From Mantis religiosa (Eukaryota; Arthropoda; Insecta; Mantodea; Mantidae): 64,000 nucleotides of DNA. Made by a program: the position numbers and the translations under genes. How positions within the stretch are numbered: position 1 is the stretch's first letter; every line of letters starts with the position of its first letter. Under the pieces are notes generated by a model that worked only from the letters and a program-made list of their open reading frames with translations, searched no databases and was not told the DNA's origin. The stretch is from positions 190,439,147 through 190,503,146 of the forward strand of contig CM060953.1 of the NCBI GenBank assembly GCA_030765055.1, read 5' to 3'. This document shows, piece by piece, positions 25,281 to 34,454 of the stretch.

Positions 25281-25630
25281 GAACTGCGTAGTTCACAGCC
25301 GATATTACAAATAACTAAAACATGGTCGGTACTTAAGTAGAATATCTCGCATGTATATAGCTGGATCACCTTCAAAATCTATCCTCTACATCAGCAATGT
25401 TGTGCTATTTTAGTTCAGCAATCTCTAAGCATTTAATCCAAATACAACAAATTTATTAAACGTATTATCATGTTATCGAGGAGACGCTCTTTTAGTTATA
25501 TCGACTGTCCGCCAGGAGAGTCCCTTACTGACTGCGCCTTGTTTTCCATAGATGGCTCTAGTTGTAATAACTTATCACGAGAGAGAAGATTTGTAACTAT
25601 TCACAATATTTAAACATAAGTGGTACTTAG
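23760..25630. repeat. Background repeat block, type 1 (copy 4)
   Basis: Contains cataagctgcccttacattc near 24477, a GT microsatellite at 25203-25277, gcgtagttcacagccg near 25287 and catagatggctctagt near 25546. It stops abruptly at 25630, where the giant palindrome begins. Confidence 0.7.
25203..25277. repeat. (GT)n microsatellite
   Basis: Almost pure GT run with one GC interruption, at a position where the other type 1 blocks have only a few gtgtgt units. Confidence 0.97.
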
Positions 25631-25699
25631 AGTAGGTTAAATAAGAGTGAACGAGCACACAGTTTATGGGAAAGATGGCGGCCGTGCGCAATCTATGTA

Positions 25700-26750
25700 T
25701 TTAAAGAATTTATTATCCTATTTAGTTTATTTTTGCTGTATTTAGAGGTTTTCGGGGCGTATTTAGCGTGGTTTTGTTTGTTATTTAAGGGCTTCTGGGG
25801 CATATTGAAAGGCTTTTGCGACGTATTTACTAGCTTTTTGAAGTATTAGGGCTTCTTGGGGTGCATTTAGCCCGTTTCTGGTGTATTTAGGAGCTTCTGG
25901 AAGGTATTTACCAGCTTATTGCGGAATTTAGAAGCTTTTATCGTGTATTCAAGGGCGCTTGCTGGGGCGTATTTAGAGGCATTTGAAGTATTTAGGACTT
26001 TATTGGGTTGTATTTAAGGTCCTTTTTATGTATTTAGGGGCTTTTGGAGCGCATTAGAGGCTTTTTGAAGTATTTAGAGCTTCTAGCGATGTACATAGAG
26101 GCTTTTGGGAGGTATCGCGTCTAGGGGAGTGCATTTAGCTTCCTTTGCTATATTTAGAGGCTTTTGAGTTGTATTTAGAGACATTTGCTGTGTTTGGGAG
26201 CTTTTAGGGCATATTATTTTTATTCTTTTTCGGGTATTCAGAGGCATCTGGGGGTGTATCTAGACACTTCTACGACATATTTAGTGTCCTGAGAGGTGTA
26301 TTCGTGACTCTATGGTGTAATTTAGAGCTTCTTGGGATGTATTTAGAGGCTATTGGGACATACTTACTGACTTTCTGATGTATTTATAAGCTTTTGAGCC
26401 GTACTTATCGTCTTTCTGTTGTATTTAGTGGCTTTTGAGACGTAATTAGAGGCTTTTTGGAGCGATTTAATAGCTTCGAAATGAATTTAGGAGCTTTTTG
26501 AAGTGTAATTTAGAGATATTTATAGCGTTCTTAGCGACTTTGGCATGCATTTAGGACGTTCTTAGAGTGTATTTAGAGGTTTTTAGAGTTTATTTAGTAG
26601 CTTTTGATTCAATTTACACGTTTCTTGGGGAGTGTATTTAGAGTCTTTAGGGATGCATTTACTAGCTTGGCAATTATTTAGGAGGTTCTCGGGGTACATT
26701 TACTGTCTTTAAGATGTGCTTAGTTGACTTAGACTGCATTTGATTTGCGG
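25700..26750. repeat. Degenerate ATTTAG minisatellite, left arm end
   Basis: About 1 kb made of units of roughly 25-40 bp with the pattern gtatttag.ggcttttgg. Unit length and sequence vary a lot, so it is an old or error-prone array. The same array in inverted form closes the right arm. There is no coding signal. Confidence 0.85.
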
Positions 26751-26764
26751 TAGTTTAATTCATC

Positions 26765-26776
26765 ATCAGTTGATTC

Positions 26777-26813
<37 letters not shown>

Positions 26814-26815
26814 GT
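26765..26815. repeat. (CAT)n trinucleotide repeat, left arm
   Basis: About twelve or more uninterrupted cat units. The matching place in the right arm (about 39174-39195) has only about five, so this tract has changed since the arms became a palindrome. Confidence 0.95.
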
Positions 26816-26884
26816 TAGCCATCATGGTTTTAATCATTTCAAAACGTTTACTCCTCATTTGTAATCGGAGCTTCTATCAGTTTA

Positions 26885-27245
26885 AACTAAGCTAACCCAA
26901 CCTAACCTAAACTAACACTTTAATCTAACCCAATTGCTACTCTTGTGCTTTATTATTTCATCCCATTATAAGCTAACCTAAGCCAACCTAACCTAACCAA
27001 AACCCAAGTCTTCTTCTTACGCTTTACTATTTCACCCTATTATAAACTAACCTAACCAAAACCCAAGTCTTCTTCTTATGCTTTACTATTTCACCCTATT
27101 ATAAACTAAGCTAACCTAAACTAAACTAAACTAAGCTAACCCAACCTAACCTAACATAACCTAACCTAATACTTTAACCTAACCCAAGTCCTTCACTTAT
27201 GCTTTACTATTTTATCCCATTATAAGCTAGCCTAACCTAACTGTG
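26885..27245. repeat. TTAGG-type telomere-like degenerate repeats, left arm
   Basis: Short runs of cctaa units (complement TTAGG) alternate with variants such as ctaaa and ctaag. They are arranged in about four larger blocks that also contain tatttcatcccattataa. TTAGG is the usual telomere repeat of many insects. Whether this is a telomere-derived array or a chance AT/GT-biased minisatellite cannot be told from the sequence. Confidence 0.75.
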
Positions 27246-27591
27246 CTGTTGGCTACATGGTTACATTTTGTGATTACATCGGTTAATTCTTTAAGTTGCT
27301 TCTGTGCTCTCGTTGGTAGTTTGGCTACATAGGCTAATTGATGAGGTGTGGTTACCTAACATATCTTTTTGTTGCTTTTGAAGAATTTGTTTTTCACATT
27401 GTATTCTTTGCTTTCCACTCTACCCTCTTTTATGAAGCTTTAAACCTAACACTGTCTGATACTCTAACCACTGAAACTGAAGTACCTGTAGATTAGTTTT
27501 ATGTGGGACATTTTGTGAATTCTCTTATGATATCCCCCTCCCAAGCTTTTACTTGTGTTAGTATAAAGTAAATCGGGGTATACTTAGCTTG

Positions 27592-27655
27592 TAGTTCAAT
27601 GGTAGACGCCTCTCCTCTTTTATCTGGGCTGGAGACCAGCACTAGAATATAATCC
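27592..27655 (+). other. tRNA-like (box A/box B) motif, left arm
   Basis: tagttcaatggtagacgcc at 27592 matches the D-arm/box A of eukaryotic tRNAs well. Forty-odd bases later, gaatataatcc at 27645-27655 sits where box B would be, with a stem-forming cactag and ctagtg on either side. The T-loop consensus is only partly kept and I cannot draw a full cloverleaf, so this is a degenerate tRNA or a tRNA-derived SINE head. It lies just beyond the 3' end of the PolB gene and is repeated in the other arm. Confidence 0.45.
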
Positions 27656-27796
27656 TAGTGGCAGAGTTAACGCCTTCCTCCATTGTTGTTATTTCTTCTT
27701 TCTTCCTCAGGCGTCGTGAGAGTCGTAGGATAGATGTCACTTGTGTAAATATTCATTCTGTAGCTTAGCTTACAGAGATAACCATTATCTTCTGAT

Positions 27797-30700
27797 CTAA
27801 GTTGCCCCCTTTTGCACACATTCTGCAATACTATAGTGTCCGTACGCGTATGTTGATACTCCATCCTCAGCAATCATTCTCTTGTCGTCATGAAGAGATA
27901 GGGCTATTTTATTAGCTTCAACCGTTGAAACATTATGTTTCTGGGATAGGATTAGGTTCATAGGAGTTCTTAGAATCTTTTGGGTTTTAAGACAATCCAC
28001 ATAGCTATTGAAGTTGATGTATTGCTTGATTGCGCTACGCTTTATGCCTTTAATCTTCTTGACTACACCTCCATCCATGTCGAGTGCATACATCTTGGGT
28101 CTCAGTCCTACAAAGCGATGAATAATTTTTCCACAGGCTTCATCTTTAAATTTTCCCAACACTTTCCTGTTGTTTGTAGAATGACATATATGGTCGACAG
28201 GATAATCAGCTGTATCCAGATGTTCAAGAAAACGTAACTTATCCTGATATATATCTCTTGTAGTCACTCTATGGATGAAAGAGTCTGTATCCATATACAT
28301 GAGTTTTAGATTTTCAAGCCCGTAATACGGTAATAGCACATCATAATGATATCGATACATCAAGGTCTTTGAGATATCCAACACCCACATCCCAATGTAT
28401 ATAGGTTTGTTGAACACTATCTCTCGCGCAGTCATGTGTACTGCAGCCAGATTTGGTCCATATATAGTTCGATCAATAAACGTAGGCTTAGCAACCAGCT
28501 TTTCCAATGTCTTCCAAACGGTAATAAGTCGTATATTCAGTCGATTTCTTATATTCTCCATAGTTTTTCCAAACATAGCATTGTTAAAAAGTTTGTACAG
28601 ATCCTTCTCGAAGTCATTGCTAGATCCTTGTCGTAGCCGGTTATTGAATTCGACATAAGGCTTTAACCAGGACGACTGTCGAAATTGTAGCACACGATGG
28701 ATCTTTATCAGTTTTAACCCATGATCAAGGGCTTGCTTCAAGGTCATGTAATGCACCACATACTTAGTTCGTGATCCCAGGTGTGGAATTAGCTTCTTTG
28801 TAGAAGAATCCTTAGGCTTGATACACTCAGACAGGAATGGTAAATCATTATGCAGCTCATGAAGTTCTGTAGGATATTCAAGGTCCACTTCTAAAATGTA
28901 GCCGAGAGGGTCATCTTCTCGTAGTATTTCTAGGTTAATATCTGCCGGAGAAACCCACTCAAAACCCCCATAAGGAAGGGCGTGGCACATAGCCCAGCCA
29001 TATTGGTTATTTGCGTCCTCGTACGTAATATATTGAGAAGGCTTACTCGAGTCATACTCTTCCATGTAGATGTTGTTCGCCTGTGCATACCGATGAGAAA
29101 CTTGACATAATCCTCCTCTTATACCTGATTCAACCATGAGTAGCTGATCGTAATCCTGTAGCAATTCTAGTTCAATTCCCGTATACAGCAGCATTGCATC
29201 CCATGTAAGTCCAGGAGATGTAAAATAATGGGCAGGATCAACTTTATGCGTTCTTAGGGTCTGGTCTCTGAATGTCTCAAACACATCAGTTAATAGAAGA
29301 ACATCTGAAGTTAGATAGAGATCCCTATACTCTCCTAATGTTTTAATGTTAAACTGTCTCCATACACTTTTTGCGTGTTCATACTCTCCATCACTAATTT
29401 CTTCTGTGTTCAGCTTGTTGTAGAATGCTTCCCTTGGAGGTAGTTCTGTTTCATTTAAAACATCCCACGATGTAACGTAATCGTAGGGGAAAACACCCTT
29501 ACGTGTCATAAGTTTGATCTGCTCTGCTCCAAAGTGCTTTAGTGTTTCAGGATATGTTGTTAGATTTTTCGCTAGTTTATCCAAGCTGGTACTAAGGAAG
29601 CGGTAGGTATCCACAAAGCGAAGTTTTATATTTCCAACATACTTCGAAAATGATATGTAACCTTCCTCAGAGCTAGGAATAACTTCTACTCTATCACTAG
29701 TACAGCCTAACTCCTTAACAATGAAATGGGAGTCATATCCACTCAGGTTATGTATGAAGACGGGAATATAATTAGGCGTTTTACAGATTAGATTGCACTG
29801 ATTATGTAGACTCCCCCGATATTCTCCGCTTACATGATCATAATCCCGTACTTTCCAATTATCTCCGGTAAATTCTTTACCACATAAGTAGCATTCTGTA
29901 GAAGATTCGAATGATTTTTGCTGCTCATCTGTTAGAGTCAATGGAGCGCCAGTTTTATATACACCATTAATCTTCTTTGCGATAGAACTTACATATTCCA
30001 TAAACTTCGGTGCAGCATCATAACCACGATATACATAGGGTGCTGTAGGAAGATCAGTCTGTAAACCTTCAATTGTAGCTGAAGATTTGACATAAACACA
30101 GAAACTCATAGGAATATGCTTCTGATATGGAACTGTATAAGACGTTTCGGGATTAGAAGAACACCCCTGATATGGAGTAAGAATGCTTTCAAAGTCAGCA
30201 TAGATGACATAAGGTAATTTCAGCATCCTTTCATAATTCTTGAATCTAACGATAGATTTCTCCTTCGTTGGCATAACAATCTTAGCAACTCCGTGTTGGC
30301 TACATATTTTTCTATGCTCACTTAACTTGTCCACTCCTCCTCGTCCATACTGATCATCAAAGTGCGTAAAACAGCGTTTACAGATGTAGATCTTTCCCTG
30401 GCGTTTCGTTCTTTGTTGATGAATAAGTCTCTCGAAATTCTTTATATACACGTAATGATGACGCCCAGCAGCATTATTTAATAGAAGCAGGTCACGATGG
30501 TCGGGCAGTTCTTCATCGACAACCTTCATAGGAAACACTTGTTTCTTCTCATCCAGTCCGAAAACATTTATAGAGATGTTATTTATGCGTTCAAATTTAG
30601 GGATATCAGTCAAGCTCGTAGGAAACGAAACGCAGGTAAAGTCATATCTCTCTTGAAGATCCTTATATTTGTTAACACGATGAGGATTCCTTTGAATGAA

Positions 30701-31468
30701 TTTGGCAAGTATGGCGTACATGAAACATTTTTCATCTTCATAGTTCTGTGGATTTATGCAGGCTTATTTCGCTTCTAAAGATGGCGGTAGAGGAATGTAA
30801 CTGCTTCCTCTTAGCGCATTATTCCTATTAATTCTAACTCGAACCCCGTCAACAGCTAATAAAGCCCAGTTGCTTCCTTTAAGTTGACTTTCCTCCATTT
30901 CAGTACAAATTTTCTTAAATTTCCTTTCCAAGATGGCGTCCAAGTCACTTTCTAAAAATATTGCTTGATTTTGCGTTTTGAAGGCTTTATCAGTAGTATC
31001 TCCAACAGCATTTACAAACTGACATTCAGTCATGATGTTACATTTAATACTTTTGTGAATCCTTAGCTCCTTCTGAATGGCTTGAATTATGCGCTGTTTT
31101 GATTCTTGGAGATACGTTGACAGATCTTGGCGTGTACTACACTGTATGAAATATGATTTCAGCCGATCTTGAAAAGCTGTCTCGTATTCAATGACATCAT
31201 CTTCATCAGGAACCATTAACAGCAGTTTATGTTTAGTAGGCTCAATCTTGATTTTCTTGGCAGTAATTCTACCACAACGTTCTTGATGTGCATCTCTGCG
31301 ATGTTCAGTACCATAAACCTCTCTGCAATGCTTACATTCGTAATATTGACCGCAAGCCAGTTCATGTCTCTTTTTGTGGTAGTTCCTCAGGAAACACTTT
31401 CCACATTTGCTACACTTGTATTCCGGTATATCATTTAAAAGAGATTCCATCACTTTAGTGTTCCACAT
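27797..31468 (-). pseudogene. Family B DNA polymerase, left-arm copy (one premature stop)
   Basis: Protein of about 1,223 codons from the ATG at 31468. The open frame extends 20 codons further upstream, to a GTG, but has no ATG there. A TAA at 30764-30766 breaks it; the right arm has CAA at that place. Residues 19-39 and 45-65 are two C2HC fingers with the spacing CX2CX12HX3C. Around 360-390 there is another Cys/His cluster. Exo I motif is YADFES (about 423). A Zn/HNH-like element follows: CYLC (526), VRDYDHVSGEYRG (540), HNQCN (555). Then HNLSGYD (Exo II context, 573), polymerase motif A YEDANNQYGWAM (816), motif B KLFNNAMFGKTMEN (959) and motif C YMDTDSF (1058). All polymerase motifs look intact. 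The family is the protein-primed type B group found in Polintons, adintoviruses and linear plasmids. It would copy the element's own DNA. Confidence 0.9.
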
Positions 31469-31899
31469 CGTAGCACTAAGTAGTTTAATTCTTGGCTGAA
31501 TATGTCGCTCAGTAACTGTTTGATACACTTTTCACTTCTTTTCTACACTTTGATAACGTATCAACACTTCGTTATACTCGGATTTAACTGCAGTAGTTGA
31601 TCCACTAAGCTAGAAACACACTAGCGCAATGACAACTAATCTCAATTAAGCTCTACTTATACAATTATGGCGAACCTAAAAGAAAACTTCATCATCCCCA
31701 CCACCCGGGTTCGAAGACGGCGCTACTATCGGAGAAAAAATGAATTAAAATTCACGAGTAATACCTCTACCATTATTATAATTATATAGGACCATCATGA
31801 TCAAAAGCAGCATCATAGTCACCATATCAAATTCATTTACCATAACTGTATGATTAAAACAAAGAGAAATAAAGAAAAAAGAAAATATTTCAGCCTCCA
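31469..31899. promoter_or_regulatory. Probable divergent 5' region of PolB, left arm
   Basis: About 430 bp between the PolB start and the divergent 87-codon frame. It probably holds the PolB promoter and leader. There are several in-frame stops just before the open frame. Around 31705-31720 a gggttcgaagac stretch resembles a tRNA box B, but the right arm has a changed version. No TATA box can be assigned with confidence. Confidence 0.3.
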
Positions 31900-32163
31900 T
31901 TGCTCCCAGGCAACACCTACCACTCCTACCACCCCTACCACCCCTTAAAGATTCTCTCCCACCTCCAAACCTTTAAGCAAACCGGTTTCGTTATACTTCA
32001 TCGCCCAAACCCAGGTATACGGAGGACCGCTGACGTCACGAACAATTGGAGACAGAATGTCTGGCTTTCTGCGACAGGTTTCAACATGCATCATTTACGC
32101 ATGAGTATACATAAAAGCTCCGAAACAGCCAATATTGCAAGTATCAGGATAGAAGCATTCTAG
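31900..32163 (+). CDS. Small divergent ORF (87 aa), left arm
   Basis: A complete frame of 87 codons, transcribed away from PolB, and identical at the protein level to the frame at 33760-34023 in the other arm. It begins MLPGNTYHSYHPYHPLK and has no recognised domain. The conservation is not strong evidence for function, since the arms are nearly identical everywhere. The frame contains a TGACGTCA site at 32031-32038, the same palindrome that recurs in the loop, so it may be regulatory DNA instead. Confidence 0.25.
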   Translation: MLPGNTYHSYHPYHPLKILSHLQTFKQTGFVILHRPNPGIRRTADVTNNWRQNVWLSATGFNMHHLRMSIHKSSETANIASIRIEAF

Positions 32164-32394
32164 TAAAAGTCAAACAAACCAACCCTCTTCAATGTTTAAG
32201 GATGTTTTATTCACAGGTATTCAGAAATTGCTCATTTAATATTATGTAATCTATAAATTCCGATTTTATAAGTTTCACGGTAAACAGTAACGTACATCAT
32301 TTACAACTCATTAGCTAATCCAGCTTCAAAGACGCTCCTTTATCCCACTTTATGTGGTAATAATTATCGTAGTTAATCATATCCTGGAAGTGTG

Positions 32395-32421
32395 TAGCTG
32401 AGGGGTTCTTTGTTCGAGTCC
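32395..32421 (+). other. tRNA-like motif 1 in the loop
   Basis: tagctgagggg at 32395 resembles box A and tgttcgagtcc at 32411-32421 resembles box B, but they are only 16 bases apart, so this cannot be a tRNA. The stretch after it, with ttaaaacaatgggcccag, is loosely repeated after motif 2 at 33155. Confidence 0.4.
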
Positions 32422-32519
32422 CGAATCGGAAAATTTGAATATTTTTTTAAAACAATGGGCCCAGAGCAATTAAATAAACTTTAAAGTGCTGCTTTAAGAT
32501 CAGTGAGGTAATAGACATA

Positions 32520-32850
32520 CCCACGCGGCACGCGCGAACCTATAATGACGTCATAGCCACACCCCTATGCCACGCGCCAGCTCTAAATGATGTCATAGCC
32601 AGGGCCATCTCACACGTGCCATAAATGACGTCACAGCCACACCCTAAATGGCACGCAACCAAAACGAATTTCATAGACACACCCCTCAATGACACGCACC
32701 TTAATGACGTCACAGAATGGAGTCAACATGTTAAAATCTCTCAAAGACATGCCGCTAATTGGATTACAATGTAATCTAATTATCACACTCCTTTGTCCTT
32801 ACAAAATACCGTCCGACCCGTGACACGTGTCATAAATGACGTCAGAGCCT
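32520..32850. repeat. Iteron-like array with TGACGTCA palindromes
   Basis: Units of about 38-42 bp built on the pattern aatgacgtcatagccacacccc. Exact TGACGTCA sites lie at 32546-32553, 32626-32633, 32705-32712 and 32837-32844. A variant TGATGTCA lies at 32588-32595, and a decayed unit lies near 32666. A 12-base palindrome, tgacacgtgtca, is at 32821-32832. TGACGTCA is the binding site of CREB/ATF-type bZIP proteins, and repeated palindromes between two replicase genes also resemble replication iterons. Both readings are inference. Confidence 0.75.
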
Positions 32851-33099
32851 TCCCCCACCACCCTGAAAGCACGGTACTTTTTCTCCACTAATTTTTAGTC
32901 TATATCTCCTGTATCCTTCAAGATATCGAAATGCAATAAACCATAATGAATCTAAAATAAAGTATTGTATCCCAAAGGGTAGCGTTTACCTTAACAATGG
33001 TCCTGGAATCGACTCTCGCACATATCAATACCTTTATTATTCTTATAACCTGGAAACTATTTGCGATAAAAAATTTAAATAAACTTTATTAATTTCATA

Positions 33100-33330
33100 C
33101 TGTTAAGGAGCGTCCACTATCTTTATGCCGTACACCCGGTGTCCTTGGTTCGAGTCCTGAATAGGTTTATTTTAAGATATCTGTAAGCAGTGGGTCTGGA
33201 ATTATGGAATAAAGTATAAAAACATAAATTATACAAGAATAGTTGTTGAAATGGTAATTTACGCAGATAGGACCTTGGTTCGAATCTCTGCGGGATATTT
33301 TAAATAACCCTCGAAATATACATATTTTAG
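33100..33330 (+). other. tRNA-like motifs 2 and 3 in the loop
   Basis: ccttggttcgagtcctgaa at about 33150-33168 and ccttggttcgaatctctgc at about 33274-33292 both match the tRNA T-arm/box B. Motif 2 is followed by sequence related to that after motif 1, so the loop contains a degenerate repeat of a tRNA-like unit about 740 bp apart. No clear box A precedes them. Confidence 0.4.
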
Positions 33331-33759
33331 GCTTGTCTGCAAGCTGAAAACGTTTCCAATATTAGAAAAATCCGTCAATATATAACTTTAATGCATAAAT
33401 TTGTTAAAATTGACTAAAAACCTTAAATATTTGACTCTCTGAAACCCACAGAATACAATAACTTCTCTAAAGGTTACGCTAACATGCTTAATTAAATATA
33501 ACTGCTTGCTCCAACTTAGAAAAATGAGTAAAACTTGCATAAGAGGGGACGGATAGAAGCGGTTAAGAAGAAAAATGGGATAAAGGAGCGTCTTTGAAGC
33601 TGGATTAGCTAATGAGTTGTAAATGATGTACATTACTGTTTACCGTGAAACTTATAAAATCGGAATTTATAGATTACATAATATTAAATGAGCAATTTCT
33701 GAATACCTGTGAATAAAACATCCTTAAACATTGAAGAGGGTTGGTTTGTTTGACTTTTA

Positions 33760-34023
33760 CTAGAATGCTTCTATCCTGATACTTGCAATATTGGCTGTTT
33801 CGGAGCTTTTATGTATACTCATGCGTAAATGATGCATGTTGAAACCTGTCGCAGAAAGCCAGACATTCTGTCTCCAATTGTTCGTGACGTCAGCGGTCCT
33901 CCGTATACCTGGGTTTGGGCGATGAAGTATAACGAAACCGGTTTGCTTAAAGGTTTGGAGGTGGGAGAGAATCTTTAAGGGGTGGTAGGGGTGGTAGGAG
34001 TGGTAGGTGTTGCCTGGGAGCAA
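33760..34023 (-). CDS. Small divergent ORF (87 aa), right arm
   Basis: Same 87-codon frame as in the left arm, on the opposite strand, with identical translation. It contains a TGACGTCA site at 33885-33892. Function unknown; it may be non-coding regulatory DNA that happens to be open. Confidence 0.25.
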   Translation of the reverse strand: MLPGNTYHSYHPYHPLKILSHLQTFKQTGFVILHRPNPGIRRTADVTNNWRQNVWLSATGFNMHHLRMSIHKSSETANIASIRIEAF

Positions 34024-34454
34024 TGGAGGCTGAAATATTTTCTTTTTTCTTTATTTCTCTTTGTTTTAATCATACAGTTATGGTAAATGAATTTGATATG
34101 GTGACTATGATGCTGCTTTTGATCATGATGGTCCTATATAATTATAATAATGGTAGAGGTATTACTCGTGAATTTTAATTCATTTTTTCTCCGATAGTAG
34201 CGCCGTCTTCGAACCCTGGTGGTGGGAATGATGAAGTTTTCTTTTAGGTTCGCCATAATTGTATAAGTAGAGCTTAATTGAGATTAGTTGTCATTGCGCT
34301 AGTGTGTTTCTAGCTTAGTGGATCAACTACTGCAGTTAAATCCGAGTATAACGAAGTGTTGATACGTTATCAAAGTGTAGAAAAGAAGTGAAAAGTGTAT
34401 CAAACAGTTACTGAGCGACATATTCAGCCAAGAATTAAACTACTTAGTGCTACG

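Larger units (their letters stand above)
32348..33575. other. Unique loop of the giant palindrome
   Basis: 1,228 bp without arm-to-arm symmetry. It holds a tandem array with TGACGTCA palindromes (32520-32850), three segments with a tRNA T-arm-like ggttcgagtcc motif, and AT-rich stretches. The only open frames are short. It joins two divergent arms whose PolB genes face away, so any replication origin or promoter for both copies might be here. Confidence 0.7.

Noticed and set aside
25097..25375. Frames of HTHTHT or VCVCVC type over the GT tract
   Set aside because: Microsatellite translation only.
25625..25630. A 6-bp target duplication flanking the palindrome, as in Polintons
   Set aside because: The left flank acttag is not found next to the right tip (agtaca), where the Penelope element begins; no duplication can be supported.
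26765..26815. CRISPR-like or regulatory repeat
   Set aside because: It is a plain CAT trinucleotide repeat in a eukaryotic sequence; no repeat-spacer pattern exists anywhere in the window.
26885..27245. A true chromosome end (telomere) at the TTAGG-like runs
   Set aside because: The runs are short, degenerate, internal and mirrored in the other arm; ordinary sequence continues on both sides.
28395..28658. Opposite-strand frames inside the PolB genes (also 37265-37577, 27980-28237, 31229-31438)
   Set aside because: They occur in both arms because the arms are identical; they are antisense shadows of PolB with no motif of their own.
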